From NCBI RefSeq assembly GCF_002943425.1, contig NZ_PTRA01000006.1, positions 124,001-188,000 of the forward strand: a stretch of DNA of 64,000 nucleotides, read 5' to 3'. Each line of letters opens with the position of its first letter. Position 1 is the first letter of the stretch. The position numbers and the translations under genes are program-made. The notes beneath the pieces are model-generated. The model saw only the letters and a program-made list of their open reading frames with translations. It was not told the origin of the DNA and did not search any database. Origin of the DNA: Siphonobacter curvatus (GTDB lineage Bacteria > Bacteroidota > Bacteroidia > Cytophagales > Spirosomataceae). Shown here piece after piece: positions 9,323 to 17,022 of this stretch.

Positions 9323-10515
9323 AATGTTATAGTGTAAGGTTCCTGATTTAAATAATTAATAGAGTAATTCCAATTGTTTTTCCATTCTTCATTATCAAAG
9401 TATGTGGAATTTTCGGTGATGTAATTAAAATATAGTTCTCTACATGATTTTGATGGACGACTTATTATATGGGCAATCGTTTCTCTATGTGGGTGATTAT
9501 GGTTATCTCCATTTGTAGAGAAAATATATTTAGTTGAGTCAATTTTATCTAGTAAGTCTTTATTGATGTTATGAAAACTTCCATGATGAGATACTTTGAT
9601 AAGATCAAATTTTATTAATCCTTTTTCATCATATTCCTTAAGAGATTGTACTATTATATCAGGATGTGCATCGGCAAGAAATAACAGTTTTTTTTCTTGG
9701 ATTTCTAAAATAAAAGAAATTGAGCTTCCATTTGTTATAGTTGTGTCGTCGTCGAATGGTTTTAGTAATAATTCTTCTATGGACTCTTTAGTTGAAGAAA
9801 TATGGGGTGATTTTTTTTTGAGCATGTCTTTTTCCCAAGACATATGCATCTCAAAAGCATCATCATACAATTCAGATTTAATTTCTTCATATTTGGTACC
9901 GTATTTTTCTAATTCATTTTTCCAGAGAATTTTCAATTTTCCTAATTTTTCATTATTTGGTGACAATAGAATTATTTGAGTATTTTCATCTATACTTATT
10001 TCTTTTTTATAATCTATTGATACTGCATTTCTATCAAAATCAGTATTCCAGTTATAATCACCTTGTAAAATCAGTGCTCCTACTGTTGTACCTTGTATAG
10101 CACTAATTTCTTGCTGCCCATACATGTCTCCTTTCCTTACTGCATACCCCTTCTGAGTTATCTGATTAAGTATTTTTTCTTGGCTATTATCAATATATGT
10201 TTGCTCATTATGGTGTAGATGTCTAAATGTATTATGCCATATTTCCTTAATTTCAATAAAAGCCTCAGAGTTATTATCTTTTAAAAGCCGTATAGCTCCT
10301 TGAATATGATCTTTATCTATATGGGTTATAATCAATTTCTCTATTACTTCCCCTTTCTCAGCAATTCTTATCAAATCCTTTTTCAAATATTTCTTTATGG
10401 TATCTACATATCCGCAATCAATTATCAAATGTTTTTTACTATCATTTACCCCCCCGAAGCTTATTAAGAAGCAATCGCCATTCTTAGCTGGATATGTTTT
10501 TATATTAATGTTCAT
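9319..10515 (-). CDS. MBL-fold hydrolase, ComEC-like, of the STAND operon
   Basis: A 398-residue protein. The start GDCFLI, then LIIDCG, is the usual opening of the ComEC/Rec2-type metallo-beta-lactamase branch. The metal motif reads THIDKDH (His65, Asp67, Asp69, His70). The Asp at the second position is normal for this branch. LFLADAH and the later KVSHHGSFHN supply further ligands. It has no signal peptide or membrane segments, so unlike ComEC it is a soluble enzyme, probably a nuclease or phosphodiesterase. It is the first gene of the four-gene operon and overlaps the protease-STAND gene by 4 bases. It may be the effector activated by the STAND protein, or a partner in signal generation (inference). 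Confidence 0.8.
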   Translation of the reverse strand: MNINIKTYPAKNGDCFLISFGGVNDSKKHLIIDCGYVDTIKKYLKKDLIRIAEKGEVIEKLIITHIDKDHIQGAIRLLKDNNSEAFIEIKEIWHNTFRHLHHNEQTYIDNSQEKILNQITQKGYAVRKGDMYGQQEISAIQGTTVGALILQGDYNWNTDFDRNAVSIDYKKEISIDENTQIILLSPNNEKLGKLKILWKNELEKYGTKYEEIKSELYDDAFEMHMSWEKDMLKKKSPHISSTKESIEELLLKPFDDDTTITNGSSISFILEIQEKKLLFLADAHPDIIVQSLKEYDEKGLIKFDLIKVSHHGSFHNINKDLLDKIDSTKYIFSTNGDNHNHPHRETIAHIISRPSKSCRELYFNYITENSTYFDNEEWKNNWNYSINYLNQEPYTITL

Positions 10516-10525
10516 TTTATCTCAA

Positions 10526-10549
10526 GTTAAATAATTTCTTTTATTTAAC
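10526..10549. promoter_or_regulatory. 9-bp inverted repeat upstream of the island operon
   Basis: GTTAAATAA at 10526-10534 and TTATTTAAC at 10541-10549 are perfect reverse complements around a 6-base spacer. The site lies 10 bases before the ATG of the MBL gene, in the 62-base gap behind the HTH/small-protein pair. It could be an operator for the HTH protein or for an unseen regulator, or a weak hairpin in the mRNA leader. No strong TAnnTTTG box is evident here. Confidence 0.5.
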
Positions 10550-10577
10550 GACCGTGCTTAAAGGTAGTGAAATGTAC

Positions 10578-10841
10578 TCAACTCTTACGTGTACTATGGC
10601 TCGGTGCTGGGGATGATACAGCCTTAGTTTCCATTGTATTGATAGTGGCCGAACTTACCCTCCTATAAGCGACAGCCCCCTTCATAGGCATTTTACTAGA
10701 TCCATTCTTCTTTTCCAGTAGTTCTCTAATCCAGTCAAGCTCCTTTCTCATGGAGGTAATCATCTCCATGATTTGACCGAGTTCTGGAATATGTATCTCT
10801 AAGACGGATGATCTTTTCGATAAGATAATCGGAGAGATCAA
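10578..10841 (-). CDS. Small hypothetical protein with an N-terminal helix
   Basis: Up to 87 residues from a TTG start at 10841, preceded by an AAGGGTG ribosome-binding-like stretch; an ATG 24 codons further in is an alternative. The N-terminal half (IPELGQIMEMITSMRKELDW) looks like an amphipathic or coiled-coil helix, and the C-terminus is Ser/Thr/Lys-rich and probably disordered. I do not recognise a family. It begins 9 bases after the stop of the HTH gene and is likely translated with it. Base composition is close to that of the host and unlike the AT-rich genes that follow. Function unknown; the context suggests a mobile-element accessory protein. Confidence 0.5.
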   Translation of the reverse strand: MISPIILSKRSSVLEIHIPELGQIMEMITSMRKELDWIRELLEKKNGSSKMPMKGAVAYRRVSSATINTMETKAVSSPAPSHSTRKS

Positions 10842-10850
10842 GCACCCTTA

Positions 10851-11156
10851 TCAAACAGACTTAAATTCTTCCAGATATTTCTCTAAAGCCTTCCTAGTAA
10901 TGCGTACGGTCTTGGCATCTTCTACAGATTCAAGTTTTCCTTCCCGTCTTAACCGGTCTATCGCCTGGGGATTGGGCTTCGCGTTTGCAGAATGGAGTCT
11001 AAGGAATTCGGCTGCTTCTGTTTTGGTGAAAACTTCCTGACGGGTCGGTAGGGTTTGTTGAAATTTCTGAAGAGCCTGCTCGACGGCTTGCGTGATTAAG
11101 GCCTGATGGTGGGATGGCTGTAGAGTAACAAGCGTGATAACAGGTAATAGATGCAT
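10851..11156 (-). CDS. Excisionase-like helix-turn-helix protein (HTH_17 type)
   Basis: About 101 residues from the ATG at 11156; the frame is open further upstream, but that part reads through the broken transporter gene. An N-terminal helix (ALITQAVEQALQKFQQ) is followed by FTKTEAAEFLRL, then IDRLRREGKL and a VRITRKALEKYLEEF wing/helix. This follows the usual Bacteroidota HTH_17 plan of a poorly conserved N-terminal helix and a MerR/Xis-like DNA-binding domain. Such proteins act as excisionase-like or transcriptional factors on mobile elements. It sits about 18 bases inside the right island junction and may control island transfer or the operon downstream. No recombinase is present to pair with it. 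Confidence 0.6.
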   Translation of the reverse strand: MHLLPVITLVTLQPSHHQALITQAVEQALQKFQQTLPTRQEVFTKTEAAEFLRLHSANAKPNPQAIDRLRREGKLESVEDAKTVRITRKALEKYLEEFKSV

Positions 11157-11173
11157 AAGTAGAGAATAAACTT

Positions 11174-11263
11174 CACCCGAATTAGAATCGGATAGATACT
11201 GATACAGAGAATGCCCGCAAATAACCACAGGCGGGGAGAGCCGGAAGAAGACGTCATACGCAT
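11174..11263 (-). pseudogene. EamA/DMT transporter, N-terminal fragment
   Basis: From the ATG at 11263 the frame reads MRMTSSSGSPRLWLFAGILC, then ISIYPILIRV. This is a typical first membrane helix of an EamA-type transporter, as far as about 11174. The frame then runs on as unrelated sequence to a stop at 11096. The fragment begins 7 bases after the MFS stop codon, so MFS and EamA formed an operon before the island arrived. The rest of the protein is encoded at 2274-2897. The middle 45-50 residues expected from the family are missing. Confidence 0.7.
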
Positions 11264-11270
11264 GGATAAC

Positions 11271-12596
11271 TCAATAGTGCGAAGCCAGCGTGTGATAAGC
11301 CCGGGATCGCATTGCCAGCAGGGTAACGATAAAGCCGATGATCCCCGTGAGGGTGAATAAAAGGGCTAAGCCACGGTCCGAGCCGGTACCAAACCAGGAT
11401 CCGAGCCACTGAACGCCCGCTCCGGTAGTCATGAAAGGAATAAAAATGTACTGGGCAATGGGACCGATCAGTAGGGCCGTAATCGGTGAAGCGGCCTGTT
11501 CCAGACTCTGAGAAAAGCCAAACACCCGCCCCAGTCGATCGGGCGGAATCACCTTCTGTACAATGGTCTGTTCGGCGGCTTCTACTACGGGAATCAGACA
11601 CATGTAGATTAGAAGTCCGACGCTTAGCAGTACAATCGAAGCATGCAACGTAAAGAAAATGCAGACAAACCACATGATCAGATTGGTGAGAAATAGCGTA
11701 CGTAACGGCTTGCCACCGAGGCCCTGACGAGCAACAATGAGTCCACCAATAATAAAACCCAGACTCAGGAAACCCCAGAGGATGCCCCAAACCTGTACCG
11801 ACACCAGCGACAGTCCGTAGGCATCCATCAGGGACATGAATACGCCGCCCAGAAAGTTATTAAAGCAGTTGAAAAAGATCAGCCCGAATAAACCGGGGAT
11901 TTCCTGAATGATAGCAATGGTATGACGAACGTTAAAACTGACCGGCGGAGCTTCGCTATGCACGTGGGTAAGTTCCTGAATAGAAAGGGTAGTGAGATGG
12001 AAGACCACCAGTAACGTCAGGCCAATGGCCAGTATGAGCGTCCAGAACATCCCTAGAAAGCCAATTACCAGGCCACTAAAAATGGAAGCGGCCAGGAACG
12101 ATACGCCATTGGCCGTCCCTACCATCCCATTGGCTTTGTCACGTTGAGATTCGGGAAGAAGAATGGTGACCAGGGTGGAAAGGGCAATGCTGCGGAGGTT
12201 TCCAGCAATAGCCCCAATCAAAGCCAGCGTAATAAACATCCAGAGTTGCCAGCTGCCGGGATTCCGGAACGTTGTCTCGGCGGTAGAAAGGTAAATGCCC
12301 GCGGCCACGACATACAGCAACAGCGAACTGCTACTCGAAAGGAGCATGGCTAGCTTCTTGGGGTAACGATCTACGAGTGTACCCAGGAAAAAGCCCGTAA
12401 CGGCGACTGTTCCCGAATAAACTCCTGCCATGATGGAAGTGGTTAATACGGATTTCGTTTCCAGATATACCCAGAAGGTCAGGGCAAACCAGACAAAATT
12501 ATTGGTTAATGAAGCCGCCAGAGTATTGATCAGAACGGCTAGAAAGGTCTTGTTTTGGAGGGGCTGTTCAGATTCTTTTGACTCGGAGGTATTCAT
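11271..12596 (-). CDS. MFS transporter, drug/siderophore exporter type
   Basis: 441 residues from the ATG at 12596; a longer frame upstream has no membrane-protein character. About 12 hydrophobic segments are visible. The loop GTLVDRYPKKLAM between helices 2 and 3 fits the MFS motif A (G-LaDR-g-R/K), and PPDRLGRVFGF later is typical of the MFS_3/EntS-like branch. It is an inner-membrane proton-coupled exporter of a small molecule; the substrate cannot be told. It was followed directly by an EamA transporter gene that is now interrupted. A TACCTTTG box lies 24 bases upstream of the start. Confidence 0.8.
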   Translation of the reverse strand: MNTSESKESEQPLQNKTFLAVLINTLAASLTNNFVWFALTFWVYLETKSVLTTSIMAGVYSGTVAVTGFFLGTLVDRYPKKLAMLLSSSSSLLLYVVAAGIYLSTAETTFRNPGSWQLWMFITLALIGAIAGNLRSIALSTLVTILLPESQRDKANGMVGTANGVSFLAASIFSGLVIGFLGMFWTLILAIGLTLLVVFHLTTLSIQELTHVHSEAPPVSFNVRHTIAIIQEIPGLFGLIFFNCFNNFLGGVFMSLMDAYGLSLVSVQVWGILWGFLSLGFIIGGLIVARQGLGGKPLRTLFLTNLIMWFVCIFFTLHASIVLLSVGLLIYMCLIPVVEAAEQTIVQKVIPPDRLGRVFGFSQSLEQAASPITALLIGPIAQYIFIPFMTTGAGVQWLGSWFGTGSDRGLALLFTLTGIIGFIVTLLAMRSRAYHTLASHY

Positions 12597-12619
12597 GCCG
12601 TATATGCATTTAGAGTGGG

Positions 12620-12648
12620 CAAAGGTAAAGCAATCCGGGCAAGAGCAA
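12620..12648 (-). promoter_or_regulatory. Candidate Bacteroidota promoter for the MFS gene
   Basis: Read on the minus strand, TTG (12646-12648), an 18-base spacer and TACCTTTG (12620-12627) fit the TTG/TAnnTTTG pattern. The MFS ATG follows 24 bases downstream. The rest of the gap up to the next gene at 12961 (about 310 bases) holds nothing else that I recognise. Confidence 0.45.
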
Positions 12649-12960
12649 GCGGGGATTTCCGCCAAACGGCAGGGCCGATCGCGACTATTTTTCTTACGGG
12701 AATGTCAAACGATCCGTTCCGTCAGTTGCGGAATAAAAGCATCTGGATTTAACTTGACTTTAAATTGATTAGTGAGGATAATGTAACCATTGACCAAGCA
12801 TACGGAATCTTTTATACCTTTCCTTTTAATTGAGCATTAGCTACGTCGCCTTTAATACACCATTTTTATCCGCATTACTGGCTGGCTAGTACAGTATTCG
12901 GATTAAAAAGCAACCGTTTCCGGGGACGAAACGTACACTAAAATAAAAGCACCCATTTCC

Positions 12961-13866
12961 ATGACTTCTCCATCTTCCATCACCCAACAGTTGCTTGACC
13001 GCCTCTGGGAACGGTACCAGCAACGCGTACCTTATGCCCGACGTTACGCAGCATTAGTTCTTGAAAAAGGAGGTCAGGTCGTCAATGATCACTGTGCGTT
13101 CCGGACGTTCAACACGCGTACGGGCGAACAAACACCCGGATTAGAAGCCATTGGTTTTATTCTGGAATGTTTGGGATACCAGAAAATAAGTCCGTACGCT
13201 TTTCCGACCAAACACCTGAATTCCTGGCATTACCAGCACCCCACGGAGGCTCACTTTCCCAAGTTTTTTGTCACGCAACTCGACGTAACCCAACTTTCCG
13301 GGCGGGCTCAGCAATTACTTTCGGAGGCCGTTGCTCATACGCCGGATTTGCTGGCGGGCACCCCGCGGGAATCATTACAGCGATTAAAAGATCAGCAGGA
13401 GCTTGAAGATGAATCGGCGGTAACGCTGGTATCAGCCCTGGAAAATTTCTTTACGCGACCCTGGCCGGCTCCACCTCGCGATACGGTTTTGGCTTTAAAC
13501 GAAGAATCGCAGTTTGCGGCCTGGACCCTGCTGCACGGGAATGCGGTCAATCACTTCACGGCTTACATTAACTTTCAGCAGGTTCCTGAATGGCCCGATC
13601 TGGAAACAACCATAGCGGGTTTACAAGCCGCGGGCATTCCGATGAAAAGTCAAATCGAAGGAGAGCGGGGCAGTAAATTACGCCAGTCGTCGACGCAGGC
13701 CGTCGACGAGGATTGTCCCGTAACCGAAGCCGATGGAAGTACAGGAACCCTCCGCTGGAGTTATGCCTACTACGAACTGGCCGAGCGGGGTCAGGAAAAT
13801 GGAGTCTGGTTTGAGGGTTTTCTGGGAGATCAGGCTACCAATCTTTTTGAAATGACGAAACGGTAA
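12961..13866 (+). CDS. DUF1338 family 2-oxoadipate dioxygenase/decarboxylase-like
   Basis: A 301-residue protein of the DUF1338 (YdcJ/HglS) family, a VOC-fold iron enzyme. The first metal His lies in NDHCAFRTF (His44), the second in GNAVNHFT (His198), and a C-terminal FEGFLGDQATNLFE supplies the Glu. The characterised member turns 2-oxoadipate into 2-hydroxyglutarate with O2 in lysine catabolism. The short type seen here is common in Bacteroidota, and its true substrate may be the same or a related 2-oxoacid. No signal peptide, so cytoplasmic. The neighbouring genes do not form an obvious lysine pathway. Confidence 0.8.
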   Translation: MTSPSSITQQLLDRLWERYQQRVPYARRYAALVLEKGGQVVNDHCAFRTFNTRTGEQTPGLEAIGFILECLGYQKISPYAFPTKHLNSWHYQHPTEAHFPKFFVTQLDVTQLSGRAQQLLSEAVAHTPDLLAGTPRESLQRLKDQQELEDESAVTLVSALENFFTRPWPAPPRDTVLALNEESQFAAWTLLHGNAVNHFTAYINFQQVPEWPDLETTIAGLQAAGIPMKSQIEGERGSKLRQSSTQAVDEDCPVTEADGSTGTLRWSYAYYELAERGQENGVWFEGFLGDQATNLFEMTKR

Positions 13867-14061
13867 TTTTAGGACTATTCTTCGGCCGTATTTAAAGGAC
13901 CCAACTTCGTCTGGGTAAATAACGAAGCTTTAAAAAGGACGTTTTCGTTTTGGAAGTTCGTACCCTTGCAACCTTTGGGGCAAGAAAGCGGTTACTGGGT
14001 AAGAACTTTATTCGAAGGAACGCTTAAGTTATCCTTCGATTTGCATGAACGTATACGAAGA

Positions 14062-14625
14062 ATGTTAAGTCTTATTCTGAAAGAAGATACCCGCACCTCC
14101 CATCAGCAACTTGAAAAACAGGTCGTTCAGCGGTTGAAAGCCATCACGAACAAAGCCGATTACGCTGATTTTTTGAAGCATTTCTACGCCTACTTTCACG
14201 CGGTTGAACAGGCCATCGCTCCCTATATTACGCCGCAGGTACTACCCGATTACGCACAACGTCGCCACGCCTCCTTTCTGAAGGCGGATCTGGAAACCCT
14301 GGGCAGTACGAGTGACGACTTACCCGCTGCTACGGCCCCGACCATCGCGACGACGGTAGAGGCCCTAGGAGCTTTGTACGTCATGGAAGGTTCTATCATG
14401 GGGGGTAGTATTATCGTGAAAATGCTGGAAAAAGTGGGCATTACGGAAGGAATTTCCTTTTTTTCGGGGTATGGACCCGCTACGGGAAGTATGTGGAAAA
14501 CCTTTACAGAAGTGCTCAACGCTCAGGGCCGTACCGAAGCGGATGAAGCCCAAGCCGTCGCTGCGGCAAACGAAACCTTTACGCGTTTCGGTGACGTATT
14601 TGTCGAAAATCGCGTAACCGAATAA
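14062..14625 (+). CDS. Biliverdin-producing heme oxygenase
   Basis: 187 residues from the ATG at 14062, the usual size; an upstream non-ATG extension is not family-like. His14 in TRTSHQQLE is the expected proximal heme ligand. GALYVMEGSIMGG matches the distal-helix motif YVLEGS-LGG of the BphO-type heme oxygenases. The enzyme would open heme to biliverdin, CO and iron in the cytoplasm. In this group it often supplies the bilin of a bacteriophytochrome, but no phytochrome gene lies in the window, so iron release is equally possible. Confidence 0.85.
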   Translation: MLSLILKEDTRTSHQQLEKQVVQRLKAITNKADYADFLKHFYAYFHAVEQAIAPYITPQVLPDYAQRRHASFLKADLETLGSTSDDLPAATAPTIATTVEALGALYVMEGSIMGGSIIVKMLEKVGITEGISFFSGYGPATGSMWKTFTEVLNAQGRTEADEAQAVAAANETFTRFGDVFVENRVTE

Positions 14626-14680
14626 AGTCGGTGAGTAAATAACGGGCGTATGACTCGAAACGTATCTATCCGTGTGCCGC

Positions 14681-15790
14681 ATGAAGGTCCCTTTCAGGAT
14701 TTCCAATCCGTTTACTGATTTTGGCTATTCGCTGGCTCTGTTAGCCTTGTCCTTTGCGTCATTGGCTCAATCGCAGCCGAGCGAAATTACGCTTTCGCTG
14801 AATGAAAATCCTTACGGTCCTGCTCCCGGCGTATTCTCGCGACTGGAGGCCGAAAAGGGTCGATTGAGTCGGTACACGGGCGACGAAGGTAAGGCTCTGG
14901 TAGAGGCCATTGCCAGACGGGAAGGGGTTTCTCCTGAACAGATTATTACCGGCGAAATACTTGAGCAACTGGGGATTTACCTCGGCCTGAAAGGTGGAGC
15001 GGGCGGGGAGTTTATGTATGCCGTGCCGGGCTATCCGGCTCTGGTGAATGCCGCCGCCCGGGTGGGGGGAAAAGTAGTTGCGGTGCCTTTGAATGCAAAT
15101 AAAAGCAACGATCTGGCGGCGTTCCGACAGGAACTGACGGAACGCACGCAGGCCGTATTTCTGGTCAATCCCCACAATCCTTCCGGTACGGTGACGGAGC
15201 GAAAAATGTTTCATGATTTTATTCACGAGGTATCTAGCCGTGCCCTAGTCATTGTGGATGAAGCTTACCTGGAATTTACGGATGACTTTCAGGGACGTAC
15301 AGCCGTAAATAACCTTCGTGAAGGGGACAATGTGCTGGTTTTTCGAACCTTCGCCAAGGCCTACGGTCTGACAGGACTCTCGATTGGTTATGCCGTAACC
15401 ACTCCGAGTTTAGCCGCCTATTTAAAAAATCAGGGTTTGGGCAATGTCCATGACCTGAATCGACTTTCGGTAGTGGCGGCTCTGGCCTCGCTGGAAGATC
15501 GCTCGTACTTGCCCCGCGTCACGCAGGCTATTCAAAGCGAGCGGCAGCGATGGACAAAGCTTCTGGATGAACTTAAACTGCCCCATACTGATTCGCAAGC
15601 TAATTTTGTGTATTTTGATACGGGTAAACCTTACGCGGAAGTGGAAGATGCTTTCCGAAAGGCGGGCCTCCGCATTGGCCGGGCATTTGCTCCGTATGCG
15701 ACCTGGGTACGAATTACGATTGGGTTACCGGAAGAAAATTCAAAAGCTCAGGCGGTCTTGAAACGAATCGTGGCAAAGCCCAATAGATAA
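14681..15790 (+). CDS. Exported HisC-like PLP aminotransferase (fold type I)
   Basis: 369 residues from ATG 14681 (a GTG three codons earlier is less likely). The protein is clearly a class I/II aminotransferase close to histidinol-phosphate aminotransferase: LSLNENPYGP, NPHNPSG, VDEAYLEF, the PLP lysine in FAKAYGLTGLSIGY and a substrate Arg in WVRITIG. Unusually, it begins with a hydrophobic stretch ending in ALLALSFASLAQSQ, which reads as a signal peptide. A periplasmic PLP aminotransferase is odd, and the substrate is unknown; proteins of this kind occur in Bacteroidota. It is followed by a strong terminator and is not part of a histidine operon. Confidence 0.8.
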   Translation: MKVPFRISNPFTDFGYSLALLALSFASLAQSQPSEITLSLNENPYGPAPGVFSRLEAEKGRLSRYTGDEGKALVEAIARREGVSPEQIITGEILEQLGIYLGLKGGAGGEFMYAVPGYPALVNAAARVGGKVVAVPLNANKSNDLAAFRQELTERTQAVFLVNPHNPSGTVTERKMFHDFIHEVSSRALVIVDEAYLEFTDDFQGRTAVNNLREGDNVLVFRTFAKAYGLTGLSIGYAVTTPSLAAYLKNQGLGNVHDLNRLSVVAALASLEDRSYLPRVTQAIQSERQRWTKLLDELKLPHTDSQANFVYFDTGKPYAEVEDAFRKAGLRIGRAFAPYATWVRITIGLPEENSKAQAVLKRIVAKPNR

Positions 15791-15819
15791 AAAAGCTGCG
15801 AATACGCTTCGCAGCTTTT
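15791..15819. terminator. Bidirectional intrinsic terminator
   Basis: AAAAGCTGCGAA (15791-15802) and its exact complement (15808-15819) form a 12-bp stem with a 5-base loop, flanked by A and T runs. It lies between the convergent HisC-like gene and the IscS-like gene and can serve both. Confidence 0.85.
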
Positions 15820-15870
15820 CTGTAACCGTTTGCTTCAATACAGAATCGCCCCTGACGGAGTGAGGTAAGG

Positions 15871-16992
15871 TCAGAAGACGTGGTAATGCAGGGAGGCTGA
15901 AGGTAGAACAGACTGCTCCTGATAGACTTCCCGTAGAATACGGATGACTGAATGAATTTCCTGAAATGTATTGTCTGGTCCCATAGAAAAACGAATGGTT
16001 TCCGGTGAGAAATTGGCCGTAAATTCCCGGCGTAAGTTCGCGGGTTTGCTCCAGTCAATGTGTCCATTAGCGGCAGTAATGCCTCGCTGTTGAAGCGTAC
16101 GAAGCAACGACACTCCCGAAGCAAGCGGCGGAAATGAGACGTGCAACAGGCCGGGTAAACATTGGGTTAAACTGCGACTGGGGCCCAGAAAAGGGGTGGC
16201 CGGAAAGAGTCGGGTCAGTTCGTAAATAAAATAACTTTTCAGGTCATTTAAATACTTCATGCGGCTGGCCTGCTGGGCCAGCGAAAGCTCCAGGGCTTTC
16301 GTCATCCCCACAATTCCCGCCAGATTTTCGGTGGCCAGTACATTCTCCGGAATAGCCACTCGGGTACTGCCTCTTTGGTTGGGAGCCGTCAGTAACAATC
16401 CAATTCCTTCGGGCCCACCAAATTTCGCCGCCGAGGCTGTCGCAAAATCCAGTATACCCAGTGGAACTGAAAGTTTACCGACGGTCTGGGCCGTATCGCT
16501 GTGAAAAAGTGTCCGGTACCGCTGACTAACGGAGGCAATAACGTCTAGGTCGAGTACATGTCCGGTTTCATCATTCCCGTGCATCAGGCTGAGCAGACTT
16601 TGCGGGTATATTTGTAACAGCCGGATCAGGTCGGGTAAAATTACCCGCCCCTGTTCATCCAGAGCCGTATAATGTATCCGAATAAGTCCCCGCTGTTCGA
16701 GTTGCTCCAGTGGACGCAGTACAGAGGGGTGTTCGAGTCGGGAAGTAATGACATGCCGAACCGTAGTCTCCGAGAAGCTGTACTGCAGGGCTCGTTTATT
16801 CGCTTCCGTACCGCCGGTAGTAAAGTGAACCTGAGCAGGCATTATCTGTAATAATTCGGCAATATGCTGGCGATAGATGCCAATGAGCCGATCTCGCTCC
16901 GTAGCCGACCGCTCGCTCTGGTAAAGCAATAGAGCCTCCTGAACCGCAGGCGATAACGGCGTACGGGCCGCATGGTTGAAGTAATGATTCAT
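15871..16992 (-). CDS. Class V aminotransferase, IscS/NifS-like without active-site Cys
   Basis: A 373-residue fold-type I PLP enzyme that follows the cysteine-desulfurase plan: FNHAARTPLS, FTTGGTEANKRAL, EHPSVL (His88), GNDETG, HSDTAQTVGK (Asp166, Gln169) and the PLP lysine in SAAKFGGPEGIG (Lys190; IscS has an SxHK context, so the His is replaced). The loop that carries the catalytic Cys in IscS and SufS (SGSAC-type) here reads GITAANGH, and the only Cys in the protein (Cys278) is elsewhere. Desulfurase activity is therefore doubtful; another lyase, racemase or transaminase role is possible. It starts 30 bases after the DUF4397 gene and may be cotranscribed with it. Confidence 0.75.
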   Translation of the reverse strand: MNHYFNHAARTPLSPAVQEALLLYQSERSATERDRLIGIYRQHIAELLQIMPAQVHFTTGGTEANKRALQYSFSETTVRHVITSRLEHPSVLRPLEQLEQRGLIRIHYTALDEQGRVILPDLIRLLQIYPQSLLSLMHGNDETGHVLDLDVIASVSQRYRTLFHSDTAQTVGKLSVPLGILDFATASAAKFGGPEGIGLLLTAPNQRGSTRVAIPENVLATENLAGIVGMTKALELSLAQQASRMKYLNDLKSYFIYELTRLFPATPFLGPSRSLTQCLPGLLHVSFPPLASGVSLLRTLQQRGITAANGHIDWSKPANLRREFTANFSPETIRFSMGPDNTFQEIHSVIRILREVYQEQSVLPSASLHYHVF

Positions 16993-17022
16993 GGCGTTGG
17001 TTGGGATGAAGTGTGAACGTAG

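Larger units (their letters stand above)
2898..11173. mobile_element. AT-rich genomic island inserted in an EamA transporter gene
   Basis: The boundaries are inferred from the two points where EamA protein similarity stops. The left junction follows codon Asp at 2895-2897 and the right one follows Val at about 11174-11176. About 45-50 codons of the expected transporter are absent, so the insertion came with a deletion or replacement. Most of the island (2898 to about 10560) is visibly much richer in A and T than its flanks, while the right 600 bases look host-like. It carries six genes, all on the minus strand. No integrase, transposase or tRNA site is visible, and no convincing direct repeat was found at the junctions. 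Confidence 0.7.

Noticed and set aside
9319-10515. MBL gene taken as a DNA-uptake ComEC protein
   Set aside because: ComEC needs a membrane channel domain; this protein is soluble and is coupled to the STAND gene.
2898-11173. Direct repeat (GATTCT) at the two island junctions as a target-site duplication
   Set aside because: Only six bases, not at equal distance from the inferred junctions, and likely chance.
11254-11790. A 178-codon open frame antiparallel in phase to the MFS gene, same strand
   Set aside because: It overlaps the MFS gene in another frame, has no family pattern, and the MFS frame has clear transmembrane and motif evidence.
12430-12768. A 112-codon plus-strand frame crossing the MFS start and promoter
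   Set aside because: It lies opposite the real gene start and has no recognisable domain.
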